Translations under genes and position numbers: made by a program | Part shown: in pieces, positions 27,753 through 39,589 of the stretch | Layout of the letters: the number at the start of each line of letters is the position of its first letter | Numbering within the stretch: position 1 is the stretch's first letter | Origin: Methylobrevis pamukkalensis | GTDB taxonomy: Bacteria; Pseudomonadota; Alphaproteobacteria; Rhizobiales; Pleomorphomonadaceae | Reading direction: 5' to 3' | DNA: 47,212 nt | Assembly (NCBI RefSeq): GCF_001720135.1 | Contig: NZ_MCRJ01000016.1 | Span: forward strand, 1-47,212 | Notes under the pieces: model-generated | The model's database searches: none | What the model saw: only the letters and a program-made list of their open reading frames with translations | What the model was told of the DNA's origin: nothing

Positions 27753-28696
27753 TCAGCCGTCCTCGAACGGCTCGACGAAACTGTGCCGGCCGAGCATGAA
27801 GCGTCGGCCACATGGGTGAGCGGGGCGAGATCCACGTCGCTCGCGCTCTCCGCCACGAGGGCGGCAAGGCGGGCGTAGATGCCCCGGTATTCGGCGTCGG
27901 GCGCGTCAACCATCACTTCGCCGTTGACGGTCATCCGCTTGCCGCCGCCCGACAGCACCACGTTCCCAGCGTCAGTGGCGACCTGGATGTCCCAGGTCTG
28001 CGGCCCGGTCTGGCGCCAGTCGAATTCGGCGCGGATGTCGAGGCCGGCGGCATCCGTGAAGTCGAGGTTGGCCGCGATCGGCGCCGCCCGGTTGGCCGGA
28101 AAGAACAGCTCGGCGCGGTCGAGGAAGAACGGCCGCGGCAGGATGCGCGTGACGATCGACAGGGCGTTGATGCCGGGATCGAACACGCCGAAGCCGCCCG
28201 GTTCCCAGATCCACGCCTGTCCCGGATGCCAGTGGCGCACGTCCTCCTTCCAGTCGACGCGCAGGGAGCGGACCGTGGTCGTCGCCAGAAATTCGCGGGC
28301 CGGCTCGACGGCGGGCGCAAAGCGCGAATGCCAGGTGGCAAACAGCGTCACGCCTTGCGCCGCCGCCAGATCGACCATCGGGCCGATCTCCGACAGGCTC
28401 GCCCCCGGCGGCTTTTCCAGCAGCACATGCTTGCCGGCGGAAAGCGCCGCCATCGCCTGACGATACCGCCCCTGCGGCGGGGTGCAGAGCGCCACCGCGT
28501 CGAAGGCGAGACCGGAGGCGATCATCTCGTCGATGTCGCGGAAGTTGGCGACGCCCTCGAGACTGGCGTTGCGGCTGGCGACCGCCACCAGATCGATGCC
28601 CGGCGTGGTGGCGATCGCCGGCAGGTGCTGGTCGCGGGCGATCTTGCCGAGGCCGACGATCGCAAGCCGGATGGGGGCGGCGGCGGAATCCGTCAT
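27753..28696 (-). CDS. Gfo/Idh/MocA-type aldose 1-dehydrogenase (L-arabinose/D-galactose) (one apparent frameshift)
   Basis: About 314 residues after repair. The NAD(P)-binding N-terminus reads IRLAIVGLGKIARDQHLPAI, followed by the family motif GKHVLLEKPPG with the catalytic-region lysine, and WKEDVRHWHPGQAWIWEPGGFGVFDPGINAL, typical of rhizobial galactose/arabinose 1-dehydrogenases. It should oxidise the sugar to the lactone, the first step of the non-phosphorylating pathway encoded upstream. One base is missing near 27803: after HVADA the frame should continue FMLGRHSFVEPFEDG to a stop at 27753; unrepaired, the frame runs on to 27512. It starts one base after the aldehyde dehydrogenase stop. 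Confidence 0.85.
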
Positions 28697-28697
28697 G

Positions 28698-30289
28698 CTA
28701 CTCGGCCTCCTGCCGGACGCCGTCGACCAGACGGGCGAGGCGATAGGGATTGTCCGGCTTCACCGCGTCCGGCAGCAGCTCGGCCGGCAGGTCCTGATAG
28801 CAGACCGGCCGCAGGTAGCGGCGGATCGCCAGCGTGCCGACCGAGGTCGAGCGCGGATCGGACGTCGCCGGAAACGGGCCGCCGTGGACCATGGCGTGAC
28901 AGACCTCGACGCCGGTCGGCCAGCCGTTGGCAAGAATCCGACCGGCCTTGTCCTCCAGCACGGGCAGCAGCTGGCGAGCAAGATCGTGGTCGCCGGCGTC
29001 GAGATGCAGCGTCGCGGTGAGCTGGCCCTCCAGATCGGCGGCGACCGCCAGCATCTCGGCCACATCGCGGCAGCGGACCACCAGCGAGGAGGCGCCGAAC
29101 ACCTCGTTGCCGAGCGCGTCATCGGCGATGAAATCCGCAGCGTCGACCGCAAACAGCGCCGGCTGGCAGGCGTTGGCAGTTGCCTCCGCACCCCGGGCAA
29201 GGGTCTCGACGCTGCCGGCGTTGCCGAGCGCCGACGTGCCGCGGTCATAGGCGTCGCGGATGCCGGGCGTCAGCATCGTCGCGGCAGGGGCCGCGCCCAC
29301 GGCGGTGGCTGCGGCAGCGAGGAAGCGGTCCAGCCCCTCGCCGTCGATGGCGACGATCAGGCCGGGGTTGGTGCAGAACTGGCCGGCGCCCATGGTCAGC
29401 GAGCCGGCAAAGCCGGTGGCGATCGTCTCGGCGCGGTTGGCAAGCGCCGCCGGCAGCAGGAACACCGGGTTGATCGCGCTCATCTCCGCATAGACCGGGA
29501 TCGGCACCGGGCGGCCGGCGGCGATGCGCATCAGGGCGAGGCCGCCGCCGCGCGAGCCGGTGAAGCCGACCGCCGCGATCCGCGGATCGGCGACAAGGGC
29601 GCCGCCGAGCTCGTTCGAGGGGCCGGACAGCAGCGAGAACACGCCCTCCGGCAGGCCGGCGGCGGCAACCGCGGCGACGATCGCCCGGCCGACGAGTTCG
29701 GACGTGCCCGGGTGGGCCGGATGGCCCTTCACCACCACCGGGCAACCGGCGGCGAGCGCCGAGGCGGTGTCGCCGCCCGCCACCGAGAATGCGAGCGGGA
29801 AGTTGCTGGCGCCGAACACGGCGACCGGGCCGATGGCCACATGGCGCAGGCGCAGGTCGGGCCGGGGCAGGGGCTTGCGCTCGGGCATCGCCGGATCGAT
29901 CCGCGGCTCGATGAACTCGCCGCTGCGCACGAGTTTGGCAAACAGCCGCAGCTGGCCGCAGGCCGCCCGCGCTCGCCTTCGAGCCGGCCGCGGGGCAGGC
30001 CGGTCTCGGCCATGGCGCGCAGGATGAGATCGTCGCCGATCGCCTCGATCCGCGCGGCGATGTCCTCGAGGAAGGCGGCGCGCGCCTCGGGTGCCGTCTC
30101 GCGAAACACCGGGAAGGCCGCCGCGGCGAGCTTCGTCGCGATCTCGACGTCGGCGGGGCCGGCGGCCGAGAAGGCGGGCTCCAGCGGCGCGTTGGCGGCC
30201 GGGTCGAAGGCCGTGAAGGTCTCGGCGCGGCTTTCCTCGCGCGATCCGATCAGCAGGGCGCCGGTCAGGGCGGTGGCGGGCATGGTCAT
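28698..30289 (-). CDS. 2-oxoglutarate semialdehyde (2,5-dioxovalerate) dehydrogenase (one apparent frameshift)
   Basis: About 530 residues after repair, aldehyde dehydrogenase superfamily. The motif [16 protein letters not shown] carries the general-base Glu, and [11 protein letters not shown] carries the catalytic Cys; both contexts are characteristic of the 2,5-dioxovalerate dehydrogenase group. [24 protein letters not shown] is the cofactor-binding region. It gives 2-oxoglutarate, the end product of the arabinose route. One base is missing near 29970 (GERGR then [16 protein letters not shown]). The start at [10 protein letters not shown] has AGGAA at good spacing. Confidence 0.9.
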
Positions 30290-30299
30290 GAACAATTCC

Positions 30300-31253
30300 T
30301 CATTTGCCCCAGCGCAGCACGAGCGCATCAAGGTCTGCGGCCAGTTCGATCAGGCCGGCGCGGGTCGCCGGATGCAGCGGGGCGATGGGCGCGCGGCCGT
30401 CCTCGCAGGCGATGATACCGCCTTCCTTCATCAGCGATTTGGCGGCGAGCAGGCCGCACTGGCGGTTCTCGTAGTTGATCAGCGGCAGCCAGCGCCGGTA
30501 GGCGGCCATCGCGCCGGCCCGGTCGCCGGCGGCCCACGGATCCATGATCTGGCGGATGCCGTCCGGATAGGCGCCGCCGGTCATGGCGCCGGTGGCCCCC
30601 GCGTCGAGGTCGGCCATCAGGGTGATCGCCTCCTCGCCGTCCCAGGGGCCTTCGATCGCCTCGCCGCCGATCTCGATCAGCCGGCGCAGCTTGGCCGCCG
30701 CCATCGCGGTCTCGATCTTGAAATAGGCGACGTTCTCGATCTCCTTCGCCATCCGGGCAAGCAGCTCGGCGGGCAGCGGCGTGCCGGCGACGGGGGCATC
30801 CTGGATCATGATCGGGATCGAGATCGCGTCGGAGACGGCGCGGAAGAAGTCGAAGATCCCGGCCTCGGACACGCGGATCGTCGCCCCGTGATAGGGCGGC
30901 ATCACCATCACCATCGCGGCGCCCGCCGCCTCGGCCCGGCGCGAGCGTTCGGCGCAGATGCGGGTGCCGAAATGGCTGGTGGTGACGATCACCGGCACGC
31001 GGCCGGCAACGTGCTCCAGCACGCAATGCATCACGGTCTCGCGCTCGTCGTCGGTGAGGACGAACTGCTCGGAGAAGTTGGCGAGGATGCAGATGCCGTG
31101 GGAGCCGGCGTCGATCATGAAGTCGATCGCGCGGCGCTGGCCGTCGAGGTCGAGGTCGCCGCGGGCGTCGAACACGGTCGGCGCCACGGGGAAGACGCCG
31201 CGGTAGGGTCGCTGCGCGGAAGGGGCCGTCTTTTCGGAAGGAGCGGTCATCAT
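30300..31253 (-). CDS. 2-keto-3-deoxy-L-arabonate dehydratase (DHDPS superfamily)
   Basis: A 317-residue TIM-barrel protein of the dihydrodipicolinate synthase superfamily. The Schiff-base lysine lies in NVAYFKIETAMAA, and the conserved tyrosine region is MVMPPYHGATIRV. The start of the barrel (YRGVFPVAPTVFDARGDLDLDGQRRAIDFMIDAG) fits the 2-keto-3-deoxyarabonate dehydratase branch. It makes 2-oxoglutarate semialdehyde for the adjacent dehydrogenase. It lies in an uninterrupted operon with arabonate dehydratase upstream (9-base gap). Tandem ATG codons make the start uncertain by one residue. An aldolase or glucarate-pathway role is possible but less consistent with the neighbours. Confidence 0.87.
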   Translation of the reverse strand: MMTAPSEKTAPSAQRPYRGVFPVAPTVFDARGDLDLDGQRRAIDFMIDAGSHGICILANFSEQFVLTDDERETVMHCVLEHVAGRVPVIVTTSHFGTRICAERSRRAEAAGAAMVMVMPPYHGATIRVSEAGIFDFFRAVSDAISIPIMIQDAPVAGTPLPAELLARMAKEIENVAYFKIETAMAAAKLRRLIEIGGEAIEGPWDGEEAITLMADLDAGATGAMTGGAYPDGIRQIMDPWAAGDRAGAMAAYRRWLPLINYENRQCGLLAAKSLMKEGGIIACEDGRAPIAPLHPATRAGLIELAADLDALVLRWGK

Positions 31254-31262
31254 CCTCGGATC

Positions 31263-32994
<1,732 letters not shown>

Positions 32995-32998
<4 letters not shown>

Positions 32999-33819
32999 GA
33001 CTGCGGTCTCTCGATGGGAGGGGCTGGGAAGAGGGTGGCCGGGGCGGCCGCGGCGCTGCTGCCGGCGGGGAAGGCGGGGCGGTAGGGATGCGGGCGTGAC
33101 GGCGTGCTGCCGTGGCGGCGCAGGCCGTTGAAGATCACCTCGGTCATGGCGTCGGCCGCGCCCTGGCCGTCGCCGGCGGCGATCGCGTCGACGATGGCGC
33201 CGTGGGCCGCGAGCGTTGCCTTGCGGTCGCCGTCCTCGACCGGGGCGCTGAGCCGGAAGGAGGCGCGCAGCGCCGCCTCGATCACCGCGCCGATCGAGCG
33301 CATGAACGGATTGCCGGAAGCCGTGGCGATCTCGAGGTGGAGCGCGAGGTCGGCGTCGGCAAAGTCGGCCGAATCGGACGGGGCGGCATGCATCCGGGCG
33401 AGCCAGTCGCGAATCGCCACGACCATCTCCTCGGTGCGCCGCTCGGCGGCAAGCGCGGCGGTGCGCGGCTCCACGGCGAGGCGGATGTCGGCGAGGTCAC
33501 GCATGAAGCGCTTGTCGATGCCGGCCTCCAGATGCCAGGCGAGCAGGTCCGGATCGAACATGTTCCAGGCGGCGCGCTCGCGCACCCGTGTGCCGACCTT
33601 GGCTTTCGCGGCAATCAACCCCTTGGCGGACAAGGTCTTCATGCTCTCGCGCAGCACGGTGCGCGATACGTTGAACATCGCCGACAGCTCGGCGTCCCGG
33701 GGCAGGCCGGCGCCTTCCGGATAGCGGCCGGAGATGATGTCGATCGCGAGGGTGCGGGTGACGTCGGACTGGTTGGAATGGCCGCGACCGGCCGGGATGA
33801 AGACGAGGGGGGTGGTCAT
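32995..33819 (-). CDS. FadR-subfamily GntR transcriptional regulator
   Basis: A 274-residue regulator. The N-terminal winged helix (about 15-85) includes IISGRYPEGAGLPRDAELSAMF and SRTVLRESMKTLSAKGLI. A C-terminal FCD ligand domain (about 100-245) has metal-site type residues in DLADIRLAVEPRTAALA, DADLALHLEIATASGNPF and HGAIVDAI. The tail is proline/alanine-rich and probably disordered. It is translationally coupled to yjfF (4-base overlap at its start) and to the dehydratase (4-base overlap at its end). It is the obvious candidate to control the sugar operon in response to a sugar acid intermediate. Confidence 0.93.
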
Positions 33820-34802
33820 TTCGGGGTCCTTGCGACGAGCCGGCCGGGGAGGCGGCCGGAGAGCCCGGACATCATCTGCTGGAAGGCGATGAAGGCGAAG
33901 AGCAGCATGCCGGTGGCGATCTTCGCCCACCAGCTGGAAAGCGTGCCGTCGAAGGTGATGTAGGTCTGGATCAGGCCCATGATGAGCAGGCCGACGAAGG
34001 TGCCGAAGATGGTGCCGGCGCCGCCGGTGAGCAGGGTGCCGCCGATCACGACGGCGGCGATGGTGTCGAGCTCCACGCCGACCGCGGCCAGCGAGTAGCC
34101 GGCGCCGGTGTAGAAGGAGAACACGATGCCCGACAGGCCGGCGAGCAGGCTGGAGAGCATGTAGACCGCGATCGTGGTCGGCCCGGTGCGCACGCCCATC
34201 AGCGTCGTCGCGCTGCGGCTGCCGCCGAGGGCGTAGACGTTGGTGCCGAAGCGGGTGAAGTGCAGCAAGAGGCCGCCGACGAGGAAGGTCGCCAGCATGA
34301 TCATGGCGATGATCCGCAGCCGGCCGCCGCCGGGCAGGCGCACCGAGAAGCTGGCGATCTGCGAGTAGAGCTCCGCGTCGATCGGGATCGATTCCGTCGA
34401 CATCAGGAAGGCGGCGCCGCGGGCGAGGAACATGCCGGCGAGCGTGACGATGAAGGGCGGCATCTCCAGATGGTGGATCAGCGCGCCCATCGTCGCGCCG
34501 AAGGCGGCGCAGATCGCCAGCACCAGCACGAAGGCGATGAGGGGAGGCATCCCCCAGCTGCCGATGGCGAGCGCGAGGAAGATCGTGGTGAAGCCGATCA
34601 CCGAGCCGACCGACAGGTCGATGCCGCCGGAGATGATCACGAAGGTCATGCCGACCGCGAGAATGCCGAGAAAGGCGTTGTCGGTCAGGAGGTTCATGAC
34701 GACGCGCGTCGAGGCGAAATTCTCGAACTGCAGCGAGCAGAACAGGAAGCCCGCGAGGAAGACGGCGGTGGTGACCGCGACGGGCAGGTGACGGCGGCTC
34801 AT
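33816..34802 (-). CDS. yjfF: CUT2 sugar ABC permease, YjfF type
   Basis: A 328-residue permease with the CUT2 signature [13 protein letters not shown], about nine hydrophobic helices, and the C-terminal GGTLLTGGAGTIFGTFVGLLIMGLIQTYI. It pairs with YtfT as the second of two different permeases, as in the galactofuranose importer of E. coli. The start at MSRRHLPVAV overlaps the ytfT stop (ATGA). Confidence 0.93.
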   Translation of the reverse strand: MSRRHLPVAVTTAVFLAGFLFCSLQFENFASTRVVMNLLTDNAFLGILAVGMTFVIISGGIDLSVGSVIGFTTIFLALAIGSWGMPPLIAFVLVLAICAAFGATMGALIHHLEMPPFIVTLAGMFLARGAAFLMSTESIPIDAELYSQIASFSVRLPGGGRLRIIAMIMLATFLVGGLLLHFTRFGTNVYALGGSRSATTLMGVRTGPTTIAVYMLSSLLAGLSGIVFSFYTGAGYSLAAVGVELDTIAAVVIGGTLLTGGAGTIFGTFVGLLIMGLIQTYITFDGTLSSWWAKIATGMLLFAFIAFQQMMSGLSGRLPGRLVARTPK

Positions 34803-35788
34803 GACCTCGCCCTCCTCGGCGACAGGTAGGCGCGGATGTCGGCAAGGCGCGGCGACTGGATCAGCAGCACGGCGAGCACCACCATCGCCTTGACGACGAG
34901 ATTGAGCTCCGGCCGGTAGCCGGACAGGAGGATGCCGGTGTTCATCGCCTGGATGATCAGCGCGCCGACGACGGCGAGCGGGATGCTGAAGCGGCCGCCG
35001 AACAGTGAGGTGCCGCCGATCACCACCGCGAGGATGGCGTCGAGCTCCAGCCACAGGCCGGCGTTGTTGGCGTCGGCGCCGCGGATGTCGGCGGCGGCAA
35101 CCACGCCGGCGAGGGCGGCGCAGATGCCGCACCACACGTAGACGGCGACGGTCATCGCCGTGGTGTCGATGCCGGCAAGGCGGCTGGCGCGGGCGTTGGC
35201 GCCGGTCGCCTCGATCATCAGCCCCAGCGCGGTGCCGCGCACCAGCGCCAGGGTGACGATCAGGGCGATCGCGGTGAGCACCACCGGCATCGGCACCCCG
35301 AGCAGCGCGCCGCCGCCGAGGGCCGCCAGATCCGGCGAGGCGAAGGTGACGATCCGCCCCTCGGTGATCAGCTGGGCGATGCCGCGCCCGGCCACCATCA
35401 GGATCAGGGTCGCGACGATCGGCTGGATGCCGAAGATGGCGACGAGGAGGCCGTTCCAAAGACCGCAGACCGCACCGGCGGCCAGTGCGGCGGCAAGGCA
35501 CACCCACACCGGCTGGCTGTCGGCGAGCGATGCGGCGATGGCGCCGGCGATCGCCATCACCGCGCCGACCGAAAGGTCGATGCCGCGGGTGGCGATCACC
35601 AGCACCATACCGATCGCCAGCAGGGCAACCGGGGCGCCGCGGTTGAACACGTCGATGATGCTGCCGAACAGCCGGCCGTCCTGAAGCCGGATATCGAAGA
35701 ACTGCGGCGAGACCATCCAGTTGATGGCAAGAATCGCGAGGAAGGCGGCGATCTGGGCGGTGCCCGCGCGGGGGAGGCGTATCGGCAT
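34799..35788 (-). CDS. ytfT: CUT2 sugar ABC permease, YtfT type
   Basis: A 329-residue inner-membrane permease with the motif TRGIDLSVGAVMAIAGAI and multiple hydrophobic helices. The C-terminus reads AVVIGGTSLFGGRFSIPLAVVGALIIQAMNTGILLSGY, close to YtfT. It lies between the ytfR ATPase and yjfF with short gaps or overlaps, so the four transporter genes form one unit. Confidence 0.93.
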   Translation of the reverse strand: MPIRLPRAGTAQIAAFLAILAINWMVSPQFFDIRLQDGRLFGSIIDVFNRGAPVALLAIGMVLVIATRGIDLSVGAVMAIAGAIAASLADSQPVWVCLAAALAAGAVCGLWNGLLVAIFGIQPIVATLILMVAGRGIAQLITEGRIVTFASPDLAALGGGALLGVPMPVVLTAIALIVTLALVRGTALGLMIEATGANARASRLAGIDTTAMTVAVYVWCGICAALAGVVAAADIRGADANNAGLWLELDAILAVVIGGTSLFGGRFSIPLAVVGALIIQAMNTGILLSGYRPELNLVVKAMVVLAVLLIQSPRLADIRAYLSPRRARS

Positions 35789-35802
35789 GGTGTCGCTCCT
35801 CC

Positions 35803-37334
35803 TCAGGCCGCCTGCGCGTCGTCGGCGATGGCCGAGACGACAGCGGGCACGGTGATCTCGTCGCCCCGGAGCCGGGCGACGTGGCGCCGGTCGCGCAGCA
35901 CGATCACCTCGTCGGCGTAGGTGACGATCTCCTCGATCTCGGAGGAAATGACCAGCAGGGCGAGGCCCTCGTCGCAGAGCTTGCGGATCAGGCGGATGAT
36001 CTCGGCGTGGGCGCCGACGTCGATGCCGCGGGTCGGCTCGTCGAGGATCAGCAGGCGCGGATCGGTCGCCAGCCAGCGGGCAAGCAGCACCTTCTGCTGG
36101 TTGCGCCGGAGAGGAGGCCGATCGGCCGGTCCGGATCGGCCGGGCGGATGTCGAGCAGGCGGATGAAGCGCGCGGTGATCTCGTCCTGCTCGCGGCGGGG
36201 CAGCGGCCGGGTCCAGCCGCGCCGCGCCTGGAGAGCGAGCACGATGTTCTCGCGCACGGTGAGCTCGGCGACGATGCCCTCGGTCTTGCGCTCCTCCGGG
36301 CAGAAGCCGAAGCCGTGGCGGACCGCGTCGCGCGGCGAGCCGATCCGTACCGTGGTACCGTCGACGGTGGCGGTGCCGCAGTCGGCGGCCTCGGCGCCGA
36401 AGACGAGGCGGGCGGTCTCGGTGCGTCCCGAGCCGAGCAGGCCGGCAAGACCGACCACCGTGCCGCGCCGCAGCACCAGTTCGAAGGGCTCGACATAGCG
36501 GCTGCGGCCGAAGGCGTCGAAGCGGGCCAGCGGCATCGACGTGTCGGCAGCGACGGCATCGCGCTCGGGCCGACGGGTCTCGACCTCCGCCAGTTCGCGG
36601 CCAAGCATCATGCGCACGAGTTCGAGCTTCGGCAGCCCGGCGACGGGGCGTTCGCCGACGAGGCGGCCGTTGCGCAGCACGGTGATCCGGTCGCAGATCG
36701 CATAGACCTGATCGAGGAAGTGGGTGACGAAGACGATGCCGATGCCGCGGCTCTTCAGTTCGCGCATCACCCGGAACAGGATCTCGACCTCGTGGACGTC
36801 GAGGCTGGCGGTCGGCTCGTCGAGGATCAGCACGCGGGCGGACAGGTCGACCGAGCGGGCGATGGCGCAGATGTGCTGGATCGCGACGGAATAGTCCGCC
36901 AGCGGGGCGGCGACGTCGATGTCGAGGCCGAAGCCGGCGAGAAGCGCGCGGGCATTGCGGCGCATCTCGGCGCTGCGCACGAGGCCGAAGCGGGTCGGCT
37001 GGCGGCCGAGATAGAGGTTTTCCGCGACCGACAGGTTCGGCAGGAGGTTGACCTCCTGATAGACGGTGGCGATGCCGGTGGCCACCGCCTCGGCACCGCT
37101 CTTCGGATCGATCTCGCGGCCATCCAGACGGATCGTGCCGGCGTCGCGGGCGATGATGCCCGTGGCGGCCTTGATCAGCGTCGACTTGCCCGCACCGTTC
37201 TCGCCGAGCAGGGCATGGATCTCGCCGGCCCGCAGGGTGAGATCGACCCCGTCGAGGGCGCGCTGGGCGGCGAAACTCTTGGTGAGGCCGCGGATGTCCA
37301 GAAGGGGGGGCGCATCCGCGCGGGGGGTGTCCAT
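35803..37334 (-). CDS. ytfR: CUT2 sugar ABC ATPase, YtfR type (one apparent frameshift)
   Basis: About 510 residues after repair: two fused ABC ATPase domains. The first has Walker [10 protein letters not shown] and [11 protein letters not shown]; the second has a degenerate Walker A (GLLGSGRTE) and [15 protein letters not shown]. One G is missing near 36105, exactly inside the second ABC signature ([16 protein letters not shown] reads as [10 protein letters not shown] in the unrepaired frame), which truncates the protein before the last Walker B. The start at [16 protein letters not shown] is preferred over an upstream ATG at 37358. Confidence 0.9.
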
Positions 37335-37422
37335 GGCTGCCGTCCGATCGGTCCGCACGCGGGAACAGGTGTCCGGCCGTCACCCGGAAGGAGGTCCGGG
37401 TGACGGCCGCACGGAGCGTGGC

Positions 37423-38385
37423 TCAGTAGCCGAGATTCTTGCGAGCCTCGTATTCGCCGGCCGGATCGTCAGCGGCGGTGTAGAGCTTCGATTCGGTCTG
37501 GATCCACTTCGGCGGCTTGGTGCCGGCGTCGCGGAAGGCGATCAGGGCGTCGAAGGCCGGGCCGGCCATGTTCGGCGTCAGCTCGACGGTGGCGTTGGCC
37601 TCGCCGTCGGCGATCGCCTTGAAGATGTCCGGAACCGCGTCGATCGACACGACGAGGATGTCGGTGCCGGGCTTGAGGCCGGCTTCCTTGATCGCCTGGA
37701 TCGCGCCGACGGCCATGTCGTCGTTGTGGGCGTAGAGGGCGCAGATGTTCTTGCCGCCGTTCTCCGCCTTGATGAAACTCTCCATCACTTCCTTGCCCTT
37801 GGTGCGGGTGAAGTCGCCCGTCTGGGTGCGGATGATCTTGAGATTGGCGTGGGAAGCGATCGCCTCGTCGAAGCCCTTCTTGCGGTTGATCGCCGGCGAG
37901 GAGCCGACGGTGCCCTGAAGCTCGACGATGCTGCAGTCCTTGTCGCCGACGGTCTTGGCCAGCCACTCGCCCGCGACCCTGCCCTCGTGGACCGTGTCGG
38001 AGGTGACGGCCGTGAGGTAGAGGCTGTCATCGGCGGTGTCGATGGTGCGGTCGAGCAGGATCACCGGAATCTCGGCGTCCTTGGCTTCCTCGAGGACGTT
38101 GTCCCAGCCGGTGGCGACGACCGGCGCGATGAAGATCGCATCCACGCCCTGGGCAATGAAGGAGCGAACCGCCTTGAGCTGGTTTTCCTGCTTCTGCTGG
38201 GCGTCGGCGATCTTGAGGTCGATGCCGCGCTTTTCGGCCTCGATCTTGGTGACGGAGGTCTCCGCGGCGCGCCAGCCGGATTCGGAGCCGATCTGCGAGA
38301 AGCCGACCGTCAGGTCGGCGGCGAGCGCCGGGGCAGCGAGCACGGCGGCAAGCGCCGTCGCACAGAAGAGTGCCTTCATGGTCAT
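37423..38385 (-). CDS. ytfQ: YtfQ-type periplasmic sugar-binding protein
   Basis: A 320-residue binding protein with a clear signal peptide (ALFCATALAAVLAAPALA-ADLTV). The mature start VGFSQIGSESGWRAAETSVTK and segments such as QGVDAIFIAPVVATGWDNVL, VILLDRTID and CALYAHNDDMAVGAIQAIKEAG match YtfQ, which in E. coli binds galactofuranose. It is the first gene of ytfQRT-yjfF and probably the first of the long leftward operon. GGGAGGAAAGTC precedes the ATG. Given the arabinose pathway downstream, arabinofuranose or another furanose is a reasonable alternative ligand. Confidence 0.93.
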   Translation of the reverse strand: MTMKALFCATALAAVLAAPALAADLTVGFSQIGSESGWRAAETSVTKIEAEKRGIDLKIADAQQKQENQLKAVRSFIAQGVDAIFIAPVVATGWDNVLEEAKDAEIPVILLDRTIDTADDSLYLTAVTSDTVHEGRVAGEWLAKTVGDKDCSIVELQGTVGSSPAINRKKGFDEAIASHANLKIIRTQTGDFTRTKGKEVMESFIKAENGGKNICALYAHNDDMAVGAIQAIKEAGLKPGTDILVVSIDAVPDIFKAIADGEANATVELTPNMAGPAFDALIAFRDAGTKPPKWIQTESKLYTAADDPAGEYEARKNLGY

Positions 38386-38598
38386 GACTTTCCTCCCGTT
38401 GGCGCCGCGGCAGGGGTCTCTCTCGGACCTCTCTTGCGGCGGTGGAAGGCAAGCTAGGCGAAAGCCGCGCCGGACTCAATAGTCATACTATATGATTAGA
38501 ATGATTTTTCACGGCGGTCTTCGGCGATGCTGATCCGGCTTGGCTGCTCGGCCCGCGCAAGCTACGGATGGGCAAGGCAAAAGCGGGAGAACAGCCAG
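38386..38598. promoter_or_regulatory. Divergent promoter region between ytfQ and the ornithine cyclodeaminase-like gene
   Basis: 213 bases separating the leftward sugar operon from the rightward gene. The centre (38477-38510) is sharply AT-rich against the GC-rich surroundings and contains the palindrome described separately. Promoters for both directions are expected here. Confidence 0.5.
38483..38495. promoter_or_regulatory. Candidate GntR/FadR operator upstream of ytfQ
   Basis: TCATA-CTA-TATGA is a perfect 5-bp inverted repeat with a 3-base centre, extended imperfectly to TAGTCATACTATATGATTA. It lies about 100 bases upstream of ytfQ in an AT-rich patch. Length and symmetry suit a FadR-type GntR dimer such as the one encoded at 32995-33819; binding is inferred, not shown. 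Confidence 0.5.
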
Positions 38599-39557
38599 AT
38601 GCGCGTCTATTCGGCAGAGGAAACGGCGGCGGCACTGCCCTACCCGGCCCTCGTGGCCGGGTTGCGGGAGATCTTCGCGGCCAGGGTCGCCGCGCCGCTG
38701 CGCCACCACCACGTCATGGCGCGCCGCGGCGAGCCGGACGCGGTGCTGCTGCTGATGCCGGCCTGGCAGGGGGCGGGGCAGGGCGCAGCAGGCTTCGGCG
38801 GCGTCAAGATCGTCAACGTGACGCCCGGGAACGCCGCGCGCGCCTTGCGGCGGTGACGGCGAGCTATCTTCTTTTTCGACGAGACGACCGGCGCGCATCT
38901 GGCGCTGCTCGACGGCGGCACGCTGACCTGCCGCCGCACCGCCGCCGCCGCAGCGCTCGCCGCCGACCGGCTGGCCCGGCCGGACGCCCGCCGGCTGCTG
39001 ATCGTCGGTGCCGGCCGGGTGGGCAGCGAACTCTTCGATGCGTTCCGCGCGGTGCGGCCGATCGACGAGGTGACGGTGTGGAACCCGACGCCGCGGCGGG
39101 GGTGGCCCTGGTCGAGGCCCTGCGTGGACGCGGAGTTGCGGCCCAGTTCACCGAAGACCTGGAGACGGCCGTGGCCGGGGCCGACATCCTCTCCTGCGCC
39201 ACGCTGGCCGAAACCCCGGTGATCCGCGGCGAGTGGCTGCGACCGGGCCAGCATCTCGACCTGATCGGCTCCTTCACGCCTCAGATGCGCGAGGCCGACG
39301 ACGCGGCGATCGCCCGCAGCACGGTCTACATCGACACGGAGGCGGCGCTGGCCGAATCCGGCGACCTGATCGCGCCGATCGCGGCCCGCGTACTCGGCAA
39401 GGACGACATTGCCGGCACGCTCTACGATCTCTGCGCCGGCCGGGGCGGGCGACGCTCGGCCGGGGAGATCACCCTGTTCAAGGGGGTCGGCGTCGCGGTC
39501 GAGGATCTCGCCGCGGCCATGGTCGCCTGGCGGGCGGCCCCCCCCCCCGGCGCCTGA
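38599..39557 (+). pseudogene. Ornithine cyclodeaminase/mu-crystallin family protein, interrupted by three indels
   Basis: Restoring the frame gives about 319 residues of an ornithine cyclodeaminase-like NAD(P)-dependent enzyme: MRVYSAEETAAALPYPALVAGLREIF at the start, GGVKIVNVTPGN, TASYLLFDETTGAHLALLDGG, the Rossmann motif RLLIVGAGRVGSELFDAFRAV, and LIGSFTPQMREADDAAI. Three frame changes are needed: a missing base near 38833, an extra T in a T5 run near 38868, and a missing base near 39092. Family members include ornithine cyclodeaminase, alanine dehydrogenase and pyrroline-2-carboxylate reductase, and the substrate is not clear here. The start has GGGAGAAC upstream. The C-terminus contains a C11 run (39538-39548). 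Either real decay or sequence error could explain it; I marked it as interrupted. Confidence 0.75.
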
Positions 39558-39574
39558 CACCCGGTGTGTGACGC

Positions 39575-39588
39575 CCGTGACGTCACGG
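39575..39588. terminator. Palindrome between convergent genes
   Basis: CCGTGACGTCACGG is a perfect 14-base palindrome in the 32-base gap between the ends of the cyclodeaminase-like gene and the leftward Asp-box protein gene. It may help termination in both directions but has no T tract; an operator role is unlikely at gene ends. Confidence 0.3.
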
Positions 39589-39589
39589 C

